Below, piece by piece: positions 41,293 through 50,600 of a stretch of DNA of 56,643 bases. Where the stretch lies: positions 1 through 56,643 of the forward strand of contig JALSRK010000041.1 in NCBI GenBank assembly GCA_026984795.1, given 5' to 3'. Both the position numbers and the translations under genes were made by a program. Under the pieces are notes generated by a model. The model saw nothing but the letters and a program-made list of their open reading frames with translations, was not told the origin of the DNA and did not search any database. Position 1 is the first letter of the stretch. The number at the start of each line of letters is the position of its first letter. The stretch comes from Solibacteraceae bacterium. GTDB taxonomy: Bacteria; Acidobacteriota; Terriglobia; Bryobacterales; Bryobacteraceae.

Positions 41293-42327
41293 ATGCCGAA
41301 GGCAACCATCGCACTCGCTGCGGCAGTCCTGTCGCTTACCGCCGCCGCGGCCCGCGCCCAGCGCCAGCCTCACACCTTTTTCAAGGAACAGATCCAGCTC
41401 GGCGACCGCGACATCGAGAAGATGGACCGGGGCGAGGTGGTCACCAAGATCCTCGACTCGCCCGACAAATACGGCATCCTGGTCTTCGGCGGCGTCTGGG
41501 TGAACGCTCCGGTGGAGAAGTTCGCCGAGGTCTTCCGCGACGTCGAGAAGCTCCAGCAGGAGAAGGTCTACCTCATCGTGCGGGAGTTCGGCCGCATCGG
41601 ACGCGAGCCCCGGCTCTCGGATTTCGACGCCTTGGCGTTCGACGACGGCGACATCGACGACCTGGGGGACTGCAAGCCGGGCGACTGCGAGATCCAGGTC
41701 ATGAACATCGAGAAGTTCCAGCGCCTCGTCGACTGGAAGGCCCGTGCCAAGTACGCCCAGGCCAACAGAGTCCTCCGGCGTCTCTTCTTCGAGGGCGTCC
41801 AGCTCTACCGCCAGGGCGGCCTCGAGGCCCTCGGCGCCTACCGGGACCGCAAGAAGCCCTTCTATCTTCAGCGCGAGATGAAGGAAATGGTGGACCGCTC
41901 CTACTACCTGGACAAGAATTGGGCTCCGGCGATCTACCACCACATCGTCGATTACCCGAAGGGCAAGATGGAGGGCGCCGAAGACATCTTCTATTGGGAA
42001 AAGATCGACTTCGGACAGGGACCGGTGATCCGCGTCAACCACGTCAGCCTGTTTCCCGGCGGCGCCGGCGAAGCCAAGCTGATCGCCGCCAACAAGCAGC
42101 TTTACGCCAGCAAGTACATGCGCCTCGCCTTACAGATGTATTACTGCGTCCCCGATACCGGCGCGCCCGCCCGGCGCGGCTTCTATCTCGTCCAGATGAA
42201 CGACTCGCGCACGCCGGACTTCGGCGGCATCAAGGGCGCCATCGTCCGCCGCATCGCCGCCGGCAAGGCCGAGGAGGGAACGCGCGACACCACCGAGATC
42301 TTCAAGCGGCGTTCGGAGGCCAACTGA
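41293..42327 (+). CDS. Secreted protein of unknown function, 344 residues
   Basis: A signal peptide (MPKATIALAAAVLSLTAAAA) is followed by a globular, charged protein. The start is well supported by AAGGAAG 6 nt upstream. No catalytic motif is evident. The region from about 55 to 160 (ILVFGGVWVNAPVEKFAEVF and EIQVMNIEKFQRLVDW) and a later DRSYYLDKNWAPAIYHHIVD block give an impression of an SRPBCC/START-like fold, but this is weak. It is isolated, with mltF upstream and a HicBA pair downstream in opposite orientation. Probably periplasmic; function cannot be proposed. Confidence 0.8.
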   Translation: MPKATIALAAAVLSLTAAAARAQRQPHTFFKEQIQLGDRDIEKMDRGEVVTKILDSPDKYGILVFGGVWVNAPVEKFAEVFRDVEKLQQEKVYLIVREFGRIGREPRLSDFDALAFDDGDIDDLGDCKPGDCEIQVMNIEKFQRLVDWKARAKYAQANRVLRRLFFEGVQLYRQGGLEALGAYRDRKKPFYLQREMKEMVDRSYYLDKNWAPAIYHHIVDYPKGKMEGAEDIFYWEKIDFGQGPVIRVNHVSLFPGGAGEAKLIAANKQLYASKYMRLALQMYYCVPDTGAPARRGFYLVQMNDSRTPDFGGIKGAIVRRIAAGKAEEGTRDTTEIFKRRSEAN

Positions 42328-42467
42328 CGGCTTGCGGCGCCGCGCGAGCCGCGGAAACCGCTTCTCTGAATTGCCCGGGCATCGCGAAAAAGCCCCGCCG
42401 CCCGCGCCCGGCGGCCACTTCTTCCGCCGGCTTCGCGTGACCATTTCAACGGAAGACGTTAAAATGG

Positions 42468-42716
42468 TCACCGCTGAAGACGCCGACCACGCCGGCCCTC
42501 CAACAGATTCCTGAGCTGTCTCCTACTCACACCCGCTTGGCGCAGTACCGCGGAGAGCGTGCCCTGAGGTAGAGGCTTCCTTCCATGCACGGGCACCGAA
42601 ACGACGGCCGGATGCCCGCGCTTCCACATCAGATGATGGCTTCCGTGAATGCGCACGACCCGGAACCCGAAGGACTCCAGCACCCGGATCAACTGCTTCC
42701 CGGTAACCGAGGGCAT
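42468..42716 (-). CDS. hicA: HicA-family toxin (mRNA interferase)
   Basis: 82 residues. SVTGKQLIRVLESFGFRVVR, then GSHHLM at 25-30 (active His), VVSVPVHGRKPLPQGTLSAV and LRQAGVSRRQLRNLL match the HicA double-stranded-RNA-binding fold. It cleaves mRNA when free. The C-terminal RRGRRLQR is basic. It begins 5 bp after the HicB-like gene, so this is a HicBA operon with the antitoxin first, the reverse of the E. coli order. Confidence 0.93.
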   Translation of the reverse strand: MPSVTGKQLIRVLESFGFRVVRIHGSHHLMWKRGHPAVVSVPVHGRKPLPQGTLSAVLRQAGVSRRQLRNLLEGRRGRRLQR

Positions 42717-42721
42717 CCCAG

Positions 42722-43000
42722 CTAGCGCCCCAGCAACCGGAGAATCTCTTCGGCCCGCTTCTCAGAAACCGGGAGCTTCAAACCGAGTTCGCGCATCGTC
42801 TCGATCCAGCCCGCGATCATCTCGGCTGTCCGGTCCAGCGTCTCCTCATAGCTGGAACCGAACGTGGAGATTCCGTTGAGCTCCGGGACCCGGCTGACCC
42901 AGGAGCGGGTCTCGTCGTCCCACTCCATCTCCACTGTCAGTAAGTCTGTCTCAGCCAGTGGATGGGCAACCTGCGGGTTCTTGACCTGGCGAATCGACAT
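42722..43000 (-). CDS. hicB: HicB-family antitoxin
   Basis: 92 residues from the ATG at 43000, chosen for GGAGGAC directly upstream. The partial RNase-H-like fold reads LLTVEMEWDDETRSWVSRVP, then ELNGISTFGSSYEETLDRTA and EMIAGWIETM. The C-terminal tail (LPVSEKRAEEILRLLGR) has no clear HTH or RHH, so DNA-binding autoregulation is uncertain. It neutralises the HicA toxin downstream. TACAAT at 43019-43024 is a possible -10 element. Confidence 0.88.
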   Translation of the reverse strand: MSIRQVKNPQVAHPLAETDLLTVEMEWDDETRSWVSRVPELNGISTFGSSYEETLDRTAEMIAGWIETMRELGLKLPVSEKRAEEILRLLGR

Positions 43001-43018
43001 GTCCTCCGCCTCACTTGA

Positions 43019-43024
43019 ATTGTA
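43019..43024 (-). promoter_or_regulatory. Possible -10 element of hicBA
   Basis: TACAAT on the minus strand lies 19 bp before the hicB ATG and just ahead of its SD. No -35 match at the right distance was seen. Confidence 0.35.
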
Positions 43025-43143
43025 GCGTGCATCTTCCCGGCTCGGTCCGCATGCACGGACCTGCGATCCGCCCGTTGCCCCCGCGCTGGCCTTGGAGTTC
43101 ACCCGCGCCGTTGAGACGAACCAGCCTCGCGGTTCCGCCGCGT

Positions 43144-45387
43144 TTACCGCACCACCACCTTCACCAGTCCCGCGTTGCCGGCGGCGTCGTAGGCCCGGAC
43201 GACGATCAGGTGCTCGCCCGGCCCGAGGCCGTCCAGCGCCACCTCGAACCGCTCTACTTTCGAGTCGATGATGCCGTCCTCAGCCTCGAGCGGCGTCCAC
43301 GGCCCGGCGTCCACCGAGTACTGGCACCGCCGCAACGGGGAGGCCTGGTCCCGCGCCTCCACGGTGAAGCGCACCCGGGGCCCTTCGCGCTCGGGCTCGG
43401 GAGCGGTCAGCGCCGGGGGCGTCTGGTCGATCAGCACCGGAGCGCTCACCCGCTCGCCTTGCCGCGCCGAGGCGGCCGGATTCGACGGCGCATCCGAGGC
43501 CACCACCCGGAAGTAGTACTTCCCGTCGGCCAGCGCGTCGGAGTCGAGCGTGTACTTGGTCTCCTCGATCCCGTCCCGGATCTTCTTCCACTCCCGCTCG
43601 CCCTCGCCGCGGAAGTAGAGCGCGTAGACCAGCTTGTCGCCGTCCAGGTCCTCGGTGCGCCAGGTGATCTGGATCTGTTCGGAGGCCGTCTTCGGCAGCT
43701 TCTGGGTCGCCGTGCCGGTCACCGTCGAAGCTCCGGATTCGCCTGAAGCCGTCACCGTGATGCTGTAGGCCGCCGTGGAGCTGGTCTGCGTCGTCGAGGT
43801 GGCCGCCTTCGGCTGCTTCGCCGTCAACGCCTTGCTCGCCACGGTGATGCTGATCACCTTCGGGGCCATGTTCTGCGGCAGGTAGGCCAGCGTGACGCTC
43901 TCCAACTCGGGCGTCCGCCCGTCGGCGCTGCGGAACCGCGCCCGCCACTGGATGAACCGCGCATTGGGGCTCGTCACCTGGCTGCCCTCGGGGTCGCGCA
44001 ACGGCCCGGCCCATTCGCTCCACGTCGCATCCGGCCGGGCCGAGTTTCCGCTGCGCGTCTCGAACACCAGCTCGGTGCCTTCGGGCAATTCGGCCCGCCA
44101 CGACAGCTTGCCCCAGCGCGCCACCCTCGAGGCGTCGTGCACCGGCGCCTCGTAAACCCCTTCCGGGGCCGGCTCACGCGCCACCCGGTAGATCTTGCCC
44201 ATGTTGCCCGTGGCCACCAGCAGCCCGTCGCTGCCTTCGAGCAGCCGGATCGCTTCTTCCTCGTTGGTCTGAACGAGCAGCGTCGCCTTGTCGCGGTCCT
44301 CCAACTGGTAGAGCCGCCCCTTCTCGTCGGTGGTGAACAGCAGCCGCCCGTCCTTCACCAGGAGGTCGTAGGCGTTCTCCTCCTTCGAGGACCACAGCTT
44401 TTCCACCGTGTTGTCCGGGTAGATCCGGTAGACGGCCGACTTCTCCACCCCCGAGATCTCCACCACCGGGACCGCCGGCACAGTGACCATCGGCTTCGGA
44501 GCCGCCGGCTTTGCCTGCTTCGCCTGGGGCTGGATCTCGACCCCGCCCTGCGACGCCGACACGGTGATCGAGGTGTGCGCCACGGCTTGCGACGCCGCTT
44601 TTCCCGCCATCGTCGTCGCCACCGCCGCCCGCCGGGACACCGATCCGCCCATCGCCGCCGCGTAGAGGCTCCCGTCCTTCATCGGGGCCAGCGCCCGGAT
44701 CTCCGGCAGGTTGGCGTCGTAGAGCACGAAGGCCTTGTCCTTGGCCGAGATCCGGTAGAGGATCCCGTTCGGCTCGGTACCCGCCACCAGCCGCCCCTGG
44801 GCGTCGAAGGCCAGCGCGGTCACGTGGATCTGCCCGGTGTCGTAGTAGAGCTCGCCCTTGCCCGCTTCTTCCACACGGAAGATCTTCCCCTCGTCGCCGG
44901 TGCCCACGTACAGCGCGCCCGTTTTGTCGAAGGCCAGCGACCAGATGTAAGTGGCGCCTGGATCGAAGTACTCCTCGGCCTTACCGTGCTCGATCCGGTA
45001 GACCTTCCCCTTCGGCGACGTCGCCGCGTAGAGCCGCCCCTGGGCGTCGAGGGCCAGGGCGAAGACCTCCGGCTCGTCGGCCGTCCACACGATGCTGCTC
45101 TCGCCCGACGGGCTCACCCGGTAGACGCGGCCGCGGTGGCCGGTGCCCAGATACAACGTGCCGTCGGCCGCCCGGACCACCGTCCAGATCGCCGGCTGGT
45201 CGGAGGTGAAGATGCTCTCGATCTTGGGCGCCAGCCGCAGCCGCCCTTCGCGCGTCAGCGACACGCCATCGAACTTCCCCTTGAGGAAGTCAGCGTAGGT
45301 GTTCATCTCCCACGTCTGCGTCCCCGCGGCCGGCAATCGCGGCGCCAGCGCCAGCGTCAGCAGAATCCAAGTCCACGCCCGCATCAT
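43144..45387 (-). CDS. Secreted beta-propeller protein with C-terminal Ig-like domains
   Basis: 747 residues. Signal peptide 1-21. Residues about 50-350 are propeller blades with a repeated pattern of LALDAQGRLYAATSPKGKVY and the related AFDKTGALYVGTGDEGKIFR, interrupted by an Ala/Lys/Pro-rich insert (about 235-300). A second set of blades continues to 390. Then Ig/FN3-like strands follow, the last module reading YSVDAGPWTPLEAEDG with GPGEHLIVVRAYDAAGNAGL near the C-terminus. Two Thr/Ser-rich linkers lie between. Its ATG overlaps the TGA of the S55 peptidase gene (ATGA). A structural or binding role outside the inner membrane is likely; function unknown. Confidence 0.8.
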   Translation of the reverse strand: MMRAWTWILLTLALAPRLPAAGTQTWEMNTYADFLKGKFDGVSLTREGRLRLAPKIESIFTSDQPAIWTVVRAADGTLYLGTGHRGRVYRVSPSGESSIVWTADEPEVFALALDAQGRLYAATSPKGKVYRIEHGKAEEYFDPGATYIWSLAFDKTGALYVGTGDEGKIFRVEEAGKGELYYDTGQIHVTALAFDAQGRLVAGTEPNGILYRISAKDKAFVLYDANLPEIRALAPMKDGSLYAAAMGGSVSRRAAVATTMAGKAASQAVAHTSITVSASQGGVEIQPQAKQAKPAAPKPMVTVPAVPVVEISGVEKSAVYRIYPDNTVEKLWSSKEENAYDLLVKDGRLLFTTDEKGRLYQLEDRDKATLLVQTNEEEAIRLLEGSDGLLVATGNMGKIYRVAREPAPEGVYEAPVHDASRVARWGKLSWRAELPEGTELVFETRSGNSARPDATWSEWAGPLRDPEGSQVTSPNARFIQWRARFRSADGRTPELESVTLAYLPQNMAPKVISITVASKALTAKQPKAATSTTQTSSTAAYSITVTASGESGASTVTGTATQKLPKTASEQIQITWRTEDLDGDKLVYALYFRGEGEREWKKIRDGIEETKYTLDSDALADGKYYFRVVASDAPSNPAASARQGERVSAPVLIDQTPPALTAPEPEREGPRVRFTVEARDQASPLRRCQYSVDAGPWTPLEAEDGIIDSKVERFEVALDGLGPGEHLIVVRAYDAAGNAGLVKVVVR

Positions 45388-47159
45388 TCCCTCACTTCCA
45401 CTTGAATCGTCTTCGACCCGGTCGCCGCCGCGTCGCCCAGCTCGATCTTCAGCTCGGCGACCTTCGAGGTGTACCCGGTGGCCGCTCCTCCCGCCGCCGG
45501 CTGCGTCCGCCCCATCACCAGCGCCACCGAAGGCGGCGGCACGGGGAGGGAACGCCCCTGCACGTTGTAGCTGCGGTAGGGCCGCCAGACGCGCACATAG
45601 ACGCCGGAGTTGCTCCGCAGTTCGTTGAGCAGCCGCACCAGTTGCGTCGGCGTCCGCATCCGCTGTCCGATCAGGTGGTAGTACTCGGCCAGGTTGGTCG
45701 TCATGGCATCGGCCACGGTGAAGTACAACGGCCCGGTAGGGGCGCCCGGCGGCACCTTGTAGGTCACCCGGTGGATCTGCTCGGCTCCGTCCTCGCCCGA
45801 GAGCGCCACCATGATGTCCACGCTGTCGCCCGGCCGCACGCGCTCGCGCGACGGCCAGATCTGGTCGATGACCCACTGCCGCCGCTCCGGAAACACCTCC
45901 GCCTCCAGCCGGATCGCCTTCAGCCGCAGCTCGTCGAAGCCGCTCTGCAACAGATACGCCAGCGGAGCCGCGACGCCGAGGGACGCCTGCACCGGCACGT
46001 TCGCCTCGCCGGCGTAGACGTCGTCCAGCCGCACCGGCCCGATGCCATTCTCGAACTCCGCCTCGCCCCGCACGACCACCGTCTCAGTACCCAGCGTCCG
46101 CTCGGTAGCGTCGATCGCCGAGTAGACGATCATCTGCAACAGGAACGGCGACAAGAACCGCTCATTCACCATCTCCACGCGGTAAGTGGAGACGCGCTCC
46201 GCGCCGCCGCCCCGCGGCGGCCCCTTCACGGTGATCGAAACCGGCACGGTGGCCGCCCGCCGGCCCAGCTCGCCCCGCACCGCCGTGCTGTAGTCCGCCG
46301 TGATCGCCCCCAGCGTCTCCCGCGCCGCCGAGATCTTGAACGACGTCGCCAGGTTCGGGGCCAGCGCCAGCACCTCGGCCCGCGCAAACGGCAATTCGGT
46401 TGCCCCCACCGACAGGAACCGGTGCCCGAAAGCGTAGATCCGCTCACCGTCCACGTAGGTTACGGTCCCATCGGCTCCCACGCTCATGTCGCCGGTCACC
46501 AGTTGCACGCTGATCATCGAGCCCGGCTCCAGCTTCGCCTTTGCTGCCGGCTCGGACGATCGCGCTCCGCCGCCGCTCATTCCCTGCCGCGGCTCCAGCC
46601 CGAGGGCCCGGAGCTGCGGGGCGAAACAATCGATCGTCCGCGGAGTGAAGCCGCTGAAGGAGACGGGCGTGGCGATCTCCACCATGCGCGAGCCCCCGGC
46701 AAGCAACTCGGCCGGTCCCTCGAACCACCGTGTCAGATCCCTCTCCCACGGCGTCACCCGCCTAGCCACGCGCTTCAGGGCCGCCTCGGGAGCGCCCCGC
46801 AACATCTCTTCTATAGGCCGGATGCCGGTGATCGGCTCGGTCGCCAGCGGGAAGGCGAGCGCCACCGCCCCCACCAGCTTGCCGTCGATGTAGACCGGGC
46901 TCCCACTCATACCCTGCAAGACCCCGGTCTTTTCCAGCGGACCACCGTAGAGGCGCGCCAGGATCACGCTCTGCTTCGGCCCGGCGTTCTCCAGCACGCC
47001 CAGGATTTCGACGCCGAACTCCTCGACCCGGTCGCCCGAAAAGACCGTCTTGCCCACCCCCCTCATGCCCGCCCGCACCTCGGCGAGCGGCATGATGGGC
47101 GTTTGGGCCGCCAACGCCTGCACGAGCAGCCCGGCAACGATCGCGATCCGCTTCGTCAC
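45384..47159 (-). CDS. SpoIVB/S55-family peptidase-domain protein
   Basis: 591 residues. Signal peptide 1-18. Residues about 20-260 match the SpoIVB S55 domain: MPLAEVRAGMRGVGKTVFSG at the start, then VLQGMSGSPVYIDGKLVGAV, which holds the catalytic Ser in GMSGSP, and a later DGERIYAFGHRFLSVGATEL, which has the conserved GH. The C-terminal half is beta-rich and resembles no named family. In Bacillus SpoIVB cleaves a sporulation regulator; acidobacteria do not sporulate that way, so here the domain probably processes or binds another periplasmic protein, perhaps the adjacent propeller protein translated by overlap. Confidence 0.85.
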   Translation of the reverse strand: MTKRIAIVAGLLVQALAAQTPIMPLAEVRAGMRGVGKTVFSGDRVEEFGVEILGVLENAGPKQSVILARLYGGPLEKTGVLQGMSGSPVYIDGKLVGAVALAFPLATEPITGIRPIEEMLRGAPEAALKRVARRVTPWERDLTRWFEGPAELLAGGSRMVEIATPVSFSGFTPRTIDCFAPQLRALGLEPRQGMSGGGARSSEPAAKAKLEPGSMISVQLVTGDMSVGADGTVTYVDGERIYAFGHRFLSVGATELPFARAEVLALAPNLATSFKISAARETLGAITADYSTAVRGELGRRAATVPVSITVKGPPRGGGAERVSTYRVEMVNERFLSPFLLQMIVYSAIDATERTLGTETVVVRGEAEFENGIGPVRLDDVYAGEANVPVQASLGVAAPLAYLLQSGFDELRLKAIRLEAEVFPERRQWVIDQIWPSRERVRPGDSVDIMVALSGEDGAEQIHRVTYKVPPGAPTGPLYFTVADAMTTNLAEYYHLIGQRMRTPTQLVRLLNELRSNSGVYVRVWRPYRSYNVQGRSLPVPPPSVALVMGRTQPAAGGAATGYTSKVAELKIELGDAAATGSKTIQVEVRE

Positions 47160-47226
47160 AACTCCATTCTATTCTGTAGGCTTCGGTCGCACGTCCGGGC
47201 CCGCTTCGGGCGCTAAAATCTAGGAT

Positions 47227-47697
47227 ATGGGGGTGATTCTCACCCGCGAGGAACTCGTCGAACTCCGGCGCCGGTGGAAGCAGGAGGGCAAGACCGTGGT
47301 CCTGACCAACGGCTGCTACGACGTCTTGCACCCCGGCCACGTCCGTCTGCTCGAGAGCGCCCGCTCGCTCGGTGACGTGCTGGTCCTCGCCTTGAACAGC
47401 GACGACAGCGTCCGCCGGCTCAAAGGGCCCTCGCGCCCGCTCATCCCGCAAGAGCAGCGCGCCGAGCTCGCCGCCGCCCTCGAGGCCGTGGACGCCGTCG
47501 TCTTCTTCGACGAAGACACGCCTACCGAGCTGATCGCCGCCGTCCTGCCCGACGTGCTGGTCAAAGGCGCCGACTGGGCCCACTGGATCGCCGGGCGGGA
47601 AGAAGTCGAGGCCGCCGGCGGCAAGGTCCTGGCCCTGCCCCTCGAGCCCGGCTACTCGACCACCGGCATCGTGGAGGAGATACTCAGCCGGCCTTGA
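47227..47697 (+). CDS. rfaE2: D-glycero-beta-D-manno-heptose 1-phosphate adenylyltransferase
   Basis: 156 residues, the stand-alone form of the second HldE domain. The nucleotidyltransferase motif HPGH at 35-38 lies in TNGCYDVLHPGHVRLLESAR; later blocks ALNSDDSVRRLKGPSRPLIP and VKGADWAHWIAG with GYSTTGIVEEI, which holds the ISSTxI-type site. It makes ADP-heptose for lipopolysaccharide core. TAAAAT at 47214-47219 lies 7 bp before the ATG. The mfd start codon overlaps its stop, so the two are cotranscribed. Confidence 0.95.
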   Translation: MGVILTREELVELRRRWKQEGKTVVLTNGCYDVLHPGHVRLLESARSLGDVLVLALNSDDSVRRLKGPSRPLIPQEQRAELAAALEAVDAVVFFDEDTPTELIAAVLPDVLVKGADWAHWIAGREEVEAAGGKVLALPLEPGYSTTGIVEEILSRP

Positions 47698-50600
47698 TAC
47701 ATCCGGCCATCCGCGAACTCTTCGAGGAACTCCGCCGCCACCCGGAGTTTCAGCGGCTCCTCCGCCATCTGGACCGCCCGGGCGAAGGCCCGGCTGTTGC
47801 CTCGCTTTCCGGCCTCACCACTACCGCCAAGGCCGTTTACCTCGTCCTGCTGTGGCAGCTCGCCGGGCGCCCGCTCCTCGTCGTGGTGGACGGCAGCAAG
47901 CAGGCCGAGACCCTCACCGAGACCGCCCGCGCCTTCTTCGAGATCCTCGCCACTGATGCCAGCCTTGCCCGCCCCCAGCTCGTCCCCGCTCCCGACGTGC
48001 TCGCCACCCAGAACCTCTCGCCCCATGCCGAGATCAGCGAACAGCGCGCCGTCGGCCTGTGGCGTCTGGCGGGCCGCCACACGCCGCTGACGGTCACCCC
48101 GGCCGGCTCTCTGTTGCTGAAGACCGAAGCGCCTGAATTCTACCGGGATCTCGCCCTCGAGGTCGAAGTCGGCGACGAGATCTCGCTCGAGCTGCTCGCC
48201 GAGCACCTGGAGAGTGTCGGCTACGAACGCCGCGAACCCGTCGAGATGGTCGGCGAGTACTCCATCCGGGGCGGCATCCTCGACGTCTTCCCTGTCGAGG
48301 CCCGCCACGGCCTCCGCATCGAGTTCTTCGGCGACACCATCGACTCGATGCGCCACTTCGACCCGGGCACCCAGCGCTCCGTCGCCAAGACCCGGCGCGC
48401 CTCGATTCTACCCCTGCGCGAGTGGCCGGCCACCCGCCAATTCCTCGCCGAACTCTCCGAAAAGGCGCAGCTCGAAAACCCGCCCCCGCCCGGCGAGCCC
48501 TTCTCCGGCTGGGAATTCTTCGTGCCCCTCGTCCGCCCGCGGCGCCACAGCCTGCTGGACTTCCTCGCACGCGGCCTCATCGTCGTCGATGAACCAGAAG
48601 AGGTCCGCGGCGCCGCCGAGCGCCTCTGGAAGCGCCTCGCCGAGCCCGCCGCCCGATCGGCGCCGCCCCCCGAAGCCAACTATTTCACCTGGGAGGAGAT
48701 CGAAGAGCTGCTCGGCCGCCGCGACCGCCTCCTGCTGCGCGAGCTCGACGTGGAGGGGCCCGAACGGCCGGCGGCCTCGTTCCACATCCCCTCCCGGCCC
48801 TCCATCGCCTTCCACGGCAATGTCCCGGTGGCCGTCGCCGAGGCCCAAAGCCTCGTCGAGGAAGGCAACCGCGTCGTCTTCTTCGCCCCGTCCGCCGGCG
48901 AGCTGGAGCGCCTCGCCGACATCTTCCAGGAGTACTCGGTACCCTTCCGCGCCGGTATCGACGCCTCCGCCGGCGCCTCCGACTACCTCACCGAGCGCGC
49001 CTACGTGGCCGTGGAAATGGCCGACATCTGGCTGCTGAAGGGCCCGGTGCGGCGCGGCGCCGTCCTGCCCGACAACCGCCTGGCCATCTTCGGCTCCGAG
49101 GACCTCTTCGACCGCTCCGATCTCGTCGCCCAGCCCCCCGCCCCGCGCACCGCCGCCGCCGCCTTCGCCGCCGACATCGCCGACCTCAAGCCGGGCGACT
49201 ACGTCGTCCACATCACCCACGGCGTCGGCCGCTACCTCGGCATCCGGGAGATCCGCAGCGGCGGGCAGTCCGGCGAGTTCATGCTGCTCGAATACGCCGC
49301 CGGCGCCCGCCTCTACGTTCCCCTCACGCGGCTGGACCTGGTCCAGAAATACCGCCCCGTCGGCGACGCCACCCCGACCCTCGACAAGCTCGGCGGGGCC
49401 ACCTGGCGCCGCACGAAGAACCGTGTCAAGGCCCGCATGCGCGACATGGCCGACGAGCTCCTCAAGCTCTACGCCGAGCGCCAGCTCGCCCAGGGCCACG
49501 CCTTCTCGGAAGACTCCAACTGGCAGCGCGAGTTCGACGAGGCCTTCGAGTTCACCGAAACGCCCGACCAGCTCAACGCCATCCAGGAAGTCAAGCGGGA
49601 CATGGAGCGCCCCCAGCCGATGGACCGGCTGCTGTGCGGCGACGTCGGCTACGGCAAAACCGAGGTCGCCATGCGCGCCGCCTTCAAGGCCCTCGGCGAC
49701 GGCAAGCAGGTCGCTCTGCTGGCCCCCACCACCGTGCTGTGCTTCCAGCACTTCGAGACCTTCAGGCGCCGCTTCGCCCCCTTCCCCGTCCGCATCGAGA
49801 TGATCACCCGCTTCCGCCGCGGCAAGCAGCTCAAACAGCTCCTCGAAGACATCGCCGCCGGCAAGGTGGACATCGTCATCGGCACCCACCGCATCCTCTC
49901 CCAGGACGTGCGGTTCCGCGACCTCGGCCTGCTCATCATCGACGAGGAGCAGCGCTTCGGCGTCCGCCACAAAGAGCGCCTCAAGCAGCTCAGGAAGAAC
50001 ATCGACGTCCTCACCATGACCGCCACCCCCATCCCCCGCACCCTTCACATGTCCCTGCTCGGCCTCCGCGACCTCTCGGTGATCGAAACCCCGCCCAAGG
50101 ACCGCCTGGCCATCCAGACCACCGTCGCCCGCTTCGACCTCGGCCTCGTCAAGGCCGCCATCGAGCAGGAGCTCGCCCGCGGCGGCCAGGTCTACTACAT
50201 CCACAACCGCGTCGATACCATCTGGCAGCGCGCGGCCGAGATCCAGAAGCTACTGCCGGAGTGCCGCATCGCCGTCGGCCACGGCCAGATGAGCGAGACC
50301 CAGCTCGAGAAGGTCGTCCTCGGCTTCATGCGCCACGAATACGACGTCCTCGTCTCCACCACCATCGTCGAGAACGGCCTGGACATCCCCCTGGCCAACA
50401 CCATCATCATCGAGAACGCCGAGCGCTACGGCCTGGCCGAGCTCTACCAGCTCCGCGGCCGCGTCGGCCGCTCCAACCGCCGCGCCTACGCCTATCTGCT
50501 GGTGCCCGCCGACGCCGAGCTGAGCGAGGTGGCCCGCAAACGCCTCGCCGCCCTGCGCGAGTTCAGCGAACTGGGCTCCGGCTTCAAGATCGCCGCCCTC

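Noticed and set aside
45402-47216. Open plus-strand frame of 604 codons
   Set aside because: Antisense to the S55 peptidase-domain gene; no family resemblance.
48408-50204. Open minus-strand frame of 598 codons
   Set aside because: Lies wholly within mfd, which matches its family throughout; antisense shadow with Glu/Asp/Gly-rich composition.
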